In this document: positions 61,522 to 64,000 of the stretch, in pieces | How positions within the stretch are numbered: position 1 is the stretch's first letter | How the letters are laid out: each line of letters opens with the position of its first letter | Position numbers and translations under genes: made by a program | Notes under the pieces: generated by a model | Database searches by the model: none | What the model was told of the DNA's origin: nothing | The model's input: the letters and a program-made list of their open reading frames with translations, nothing else | Assembly (NCBI GenBank): GCA_002238485.1 | Contig: MPMG01000008.1 | Location: forward strand, 62,001 to 126,000 | DNA: 64,000 nucleotides | From: Chloroflexi bacterium bin20 | Lineage (GTDB): Bacteria > Chloroflexota > Anaerolineae > Aggregatilineales > Phototrophicaceae | Reading direction: 5' to 3'

Positions 61522-63627
61522 TTATTGAAAAGCCATGTCGATGTGGAAAATGGTATTGCCCGAAGCGACATAGATGATGTTCTGCTCGGGGTATGCGACC
61601 ACCGACGAGATCAGCTCCAGCTTGCTCTGGTCAAAGGCTTGGTAGCTGTCGATGAAAGTGCCCGCGACGGTCGTTTCGTAGATGGTGCGCGCGCCACGGC
61701 TGATCAAGAAGAAGCCCGGCGCAAAGGCGCTGTCATTTAGCGCGAAGCCCTCGGTGCGCACGACATGCGGTTCGCTGCCTTCGTTGAAGCCGCTGAAGGC
61801 AAAGGGCGCTTCGCTGCCCGAGATGTAACTTTTCATCACGCCATCGGCATAGAGCACAAAGACCACGCCATCGCTGCTGATCGTGAAGTCGACGACATTG
61901 CGCAGGTTGGGTCGCGCCGTGCCAGAGAAGTATTCGCGCGGCGCGCTGACATAGCTGCTGCCCGAGGGGTCATAGCGCCAGATCTGCCCGCCTTCGCTGT
62001 CCAGGATGTAGAGCTTGCGATCCCATATCGTCAGCGAGATCGGATTCTGCCAGTCATCGGCATTGAGCACGCGCTGGACATCGCAATTCAGGATGATCTG
62101 TGGCTCGCAGCGCAGCAATGTGCCATTGGCGTCCAGCATTGCCAGATCGCCCGAGTAGCGGTCGAAGGCGATATCGGCGATCTGCCCGATTGTGTAGCCT
62201 TCGTAAGTCGCCCCCAGCCGCATGCGCGAGACCGGGTCCTGACGCAGCGCTTGTTTGCCATCGTCGGAAAGCGACACATGGTAGACAAGGTCGTTGCGGT
62301 CATCCAGCGCGTACAAGTCGGTGCCTTGCAGACGCAGTCGGCTGATAGCGGCATTTTCAAAGTTGGTGAGCGGCACGGCTTCGCGCCGTTTGACCTTGTT
62401 GATCGTATCAATAAGCGCCTGGGCTTCGCGCTGCATATTGTTCACGAAAGGGTCATCGGGGCGCATGATATCGCAGGCATCGGCGACTTGCAGCGTGGCA
62501 TTCCAAGCGGAGACGGTGCTGCGGCGGTTGCTGGAATCGATCGAACGCGCCAGATTGGATGTCTCTTGCAGCTTGCCCAGACACTGCTCAAATTCGGTCT
62601 CGCCGAGGTTGGACACCCACGAGACGACCACGATGCTGACGATGATCAGCGGAATCAGCAAGACGGTGAGGATCAACGTGCCAGACGAAGCGCGGCGAGA
62701 AGGCGCAGTCGCCGGCAGCGGGAAGAAGCGCTGGAAGAGCGCGCCCAGCGACAGGAAAAAGCCGGCCGTCCTGCCCGCCAAACGCGCCAAGCCCCAGCCG
62801 AGCAAAGAGCCGAAGTCGTTGCGGCGTGGCAGTTGCCAATTGGGGTTATCCGCCTCCAGCTGCATGCGCGCTTCCCCCAGGCGCATTTGCACCTCGTGGG
62901 ACGATTCGCCCGGCGCTGCCAGCACAGGCGCTTCGTATTCTGGCGGCACCAGCTCGACCAGCATCAACTGACACTGGAAGCGGATGGTGCGGCGCAAGCC
63001 ATCCAAGACTTTGCCGATGTCGTTTTCCAGCAAGGTGCTCGTCAATCGCTCGGCCGGGATATCGGCCAGGCTGGCATCGGAGAGCACCAGGCGGCTGCCA
63101 GCGTTGACGCCATAGCGCACCATGGCCACTTCGGGCTCGGGCAGCAAACCCAGCGGCACACTGAAAAGGGGCGCTTCTTCGCTCAGGTCATCGGGGAAGG
63201 TCAATGTCAAGCCAGCTGTCTGCAAAGCAGAAATCACAGGGCCTGCGCGCGCCACCACCATGTCGTCTTCGTGCAATACTGCTGCGATCACGCTGGTCTC
63301 GAATTGCTGTTTGCCGATCGCCGCGTGCTCCAGGTTGTGCTCATAGAGATTGCGGTTGATCTGTTGGAACATGCTGCGCAAAGCCAGCGCGACGCTGCCA
63401 CCCATGCTGAAATAGCGCTCGGCTGCCAGCTGCGCCAGCTGCTCGTAAAAGGTAGTCGGGGCGATCGAGCCAGAGGGCAAGATTAGGATGAAGAAGGTAT
63501 CGCCTTCTCGTCCACGCGCGGCGGTTGTCGGGGCGACCTCGACCAAGGCGCCCGGCGGGTTGACATTGATCACGCGCCCGCCAACAATATAGAGATGCCC
63601 AACCAGGGCTTCCAAATCAAATGCCAT
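61522..63627 (-). CDS. PP2C-like domain, transmembrane helix and beta-propeller-like protein
   Basis: This 701-residue protein has three parts. Residues 1 to about 230 resemble a PP2C phosphatase fold (DTFFILILPSG, VAAVLHEDDMVVARAGPVI, LVLSDASLADIP) but lack the usual paired metal-binding aspartates, so it is probably inactive or a binding module. One transmembrane helix (LILTVLLIPLIIVSIVVVSW, about 318-337) follows. The outer part (about 345-701) has repeated beta motifs with LYALDDRNDLVYHV, LYILDSEGGQIWRYDPSG and VFVLYADGVMKSY, looking like a six- or seven-blade propeller. It may sense or bind extracytoplasmic ligands and signal inside. Confidence 0.72.
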   Translation of the reverse strand: MAFDLEALVGHLYIVGGRVINVNPPGALVEVAPTTAARGREGDTFFILILPSGSIAPTTFYEQLAQLAAERYFSMGGSVALALRSMFQQINRNLYEHNLEHAAIGKQQFETSVIAAVLHEDDMVVARAGPVISALQTAGLTLTFPDDLSEEAPLFSVPLGLLPEPEVAMVRYGVNAGSRLVLSDASLADIPAERLTSTLLENDIGKVLDGLRRTIRFQCQLMLVELVPPEYEAPVLAAPGESSHEVQMRLGEARMQLEADNPNWQLPRRNDFGSLLGWGLARLAGRTAGFFLSLGALFQRFFPLPATAPSRRASSGTLILTVLLIPLIIVSIVVVSWVSNLGETEFEQCLGKLQETSNLARSIDSSNRRSTVSAWNATLQVADACDIMRPDDPFVNNMQREAQALIDTINKVKRREAVPLTNFENAAISRLRLQGTDLYALDDRNDLVYHVSLSDDGKQALRQDPVSRMRLGATYEGYTIGQIADIAFDRYSGDLAMLDANGTLLRCEPQIILNCDVQRVLNADDWQNPISLTIWDRKLYILDSEGGQIWRYDPSGSSYVSAPREYFSGTARPNLRNVVDFTISSDGVVFVLYADGVMKSYISGSEAPFAFSGFNEGSEPHVVRTEGFALNDSAFAPGFFLISRGARTIYETTVAGTFIDSYQAFDQSKLELISSVVAYPEQNIIYVASGNTIFHIDMAFQ

Positions 63628-63809
63628 GACTCGCCAAGACAATCGACTTCGATAACAGCCCTGATTCTACAGCAAGTCGCAAAACGCGCTAGCCAAAGGT
63701 ACAGGGCTTGGACAAGGATTTGCCGCTTGTGCCAAGCTGGACCGCGATTCTGCTGGAACGATATTTTTGGCTATACTGAAGGTCAAAATGATCAGTAGGA
63801 GGATGCCTT

Positions 63810-64000
63810 ATGACGAGCATAGGATTGCTGCGCGACAGGATGACTGTGCGCGGCACAGACCAGACGGCAGTCATCCCAGCCGATAGTATCCAACTCGACC
63901 GCTGGATGGCGTTCGCGGCTTGCTTGATCACATTCGGTCTGTTCATTGATGGTTGGGCGCACAACCATGGCCAGGTCGACGACAGCTTCTTCACGCCCTG
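63810..64000 (+). CDS. Membrane protein, partial (C-terminus beyond right edge)
   Basis: The first 63 residues are visible: a short soluble N-terminus, then a hydrophobic segment (WMAFAACLITFGLFIDGWAH) and the start of a loop rich in histidine, HNHGQVDDSFFTPW. The start is supported by AGGAGGAT just upstream of the ATG at 63810. Proteins with this DGWAHNHG-FFTPW pattern are polytopic membrane proteins of unknown function. TATACT at about 63773 may be its -10. Confidence 0.7.
   Translation, partial: MTSIGLLRDRMTVRGTDQTAVIPADSIQLDRWMAFAACLITFGLFIDGWAHNHGQVDDSFFTP

Noticed and set aside
1..64000. CRISPR array, rRNA genes, insertion sequences, prophage
   Set aside because: No regularly spaced direct repeats, no rRNA-like sequence, and no transposase, integrase or phage structural genes were found by reading both strands.

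Overview
This window looks like a chromosomal stretch from a GC-rich bacterium, most likely a member of the Chloroflexota (Anaerolineae-like). The assignment rests on content rather than on any marker tree. The signs are a SpoVS-type small protein, a T-box RNA leader in front of pheS, a DUF2277 protein, large GT-C membrane glycosyltransferases, a DUF402 gene next to thiamin pyrophosphokinase, tandem DinB proteins, and the order tRNA-Thr / tRNA-Tyr / tRNA-Thr / rpmG / tRNA-Trp / secE / nusG / rplK / rplA. I see no prophage, transposase, rRNA or CRISPR array.

Layout. 1-2.3 kb is a type II restriction-modification pair (nuclease cut by the left edge, methyltransferase upstream of it) followed by a small orphan gene. 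2.3-6.7 kb holds KDPG aldolase and, divergently, a tightly packed glycerate kinase-proB-proA operon that runs into a GT39-like glycosyltransferase. 8.6-14.5 kb is a T-box-led unit in which a second glycosyltransferase sits between pheS and pheT. 14.5-22.2 kb has a 2-hydroxyacid dehydrogenase, an orphan two-gene unit, fabI, a PucC-like transporter, UspA, DUF402, thiamin pyrophosphokinase and a lone hydantoinase B.

22.3-25.4 kb is the minus-strand translation cluster with four tRNAs, apparently driven from a promoter just upstream of the first tRNA. 26.5-30.4 kb is a succinate dehydrogenase operon in which both membrane anchors appear fused into one protein. It is followed by rmuC, yvcK, a third membrane glycosyltransferase, efp and ridA.

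35.7-41.1 kb is the most accessory part. It has a RelE-type toxin-antitoxin pair, an anaerobic sulfatase maturase with a SEC-C tail, a fusion of a PD-(D/E)xK nuclease with a modified-DNA-reader-like domain, a small coiled-coil membrane protein, a duplicated rluD 3' end that looks like a recombination scar, rluD itself, and an HNH nuclease pair.

41.2-64 kb mixes housekeeping genes (galE, holB, tkt, spoVS) with cell-surface and stress genes. These include a large secreted PPC-domain protein, a Cys-type sulfatase that could be the client of the maturase, a PhyH oxygenase, a NapH-like ferredoxin protein with a Ca2+/cation exchanger, three DinB domains in a row, a double-VWA membrane protein, a polyprenyl-phosphate sugar synthase, a ThuA-like protein and a PP2C-like/propeller membrane protein. 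The polyprenyl-phosphate sugar synthase could supply the lipid-linked donor used by the GT-C enzymes found elsewhere in the window.
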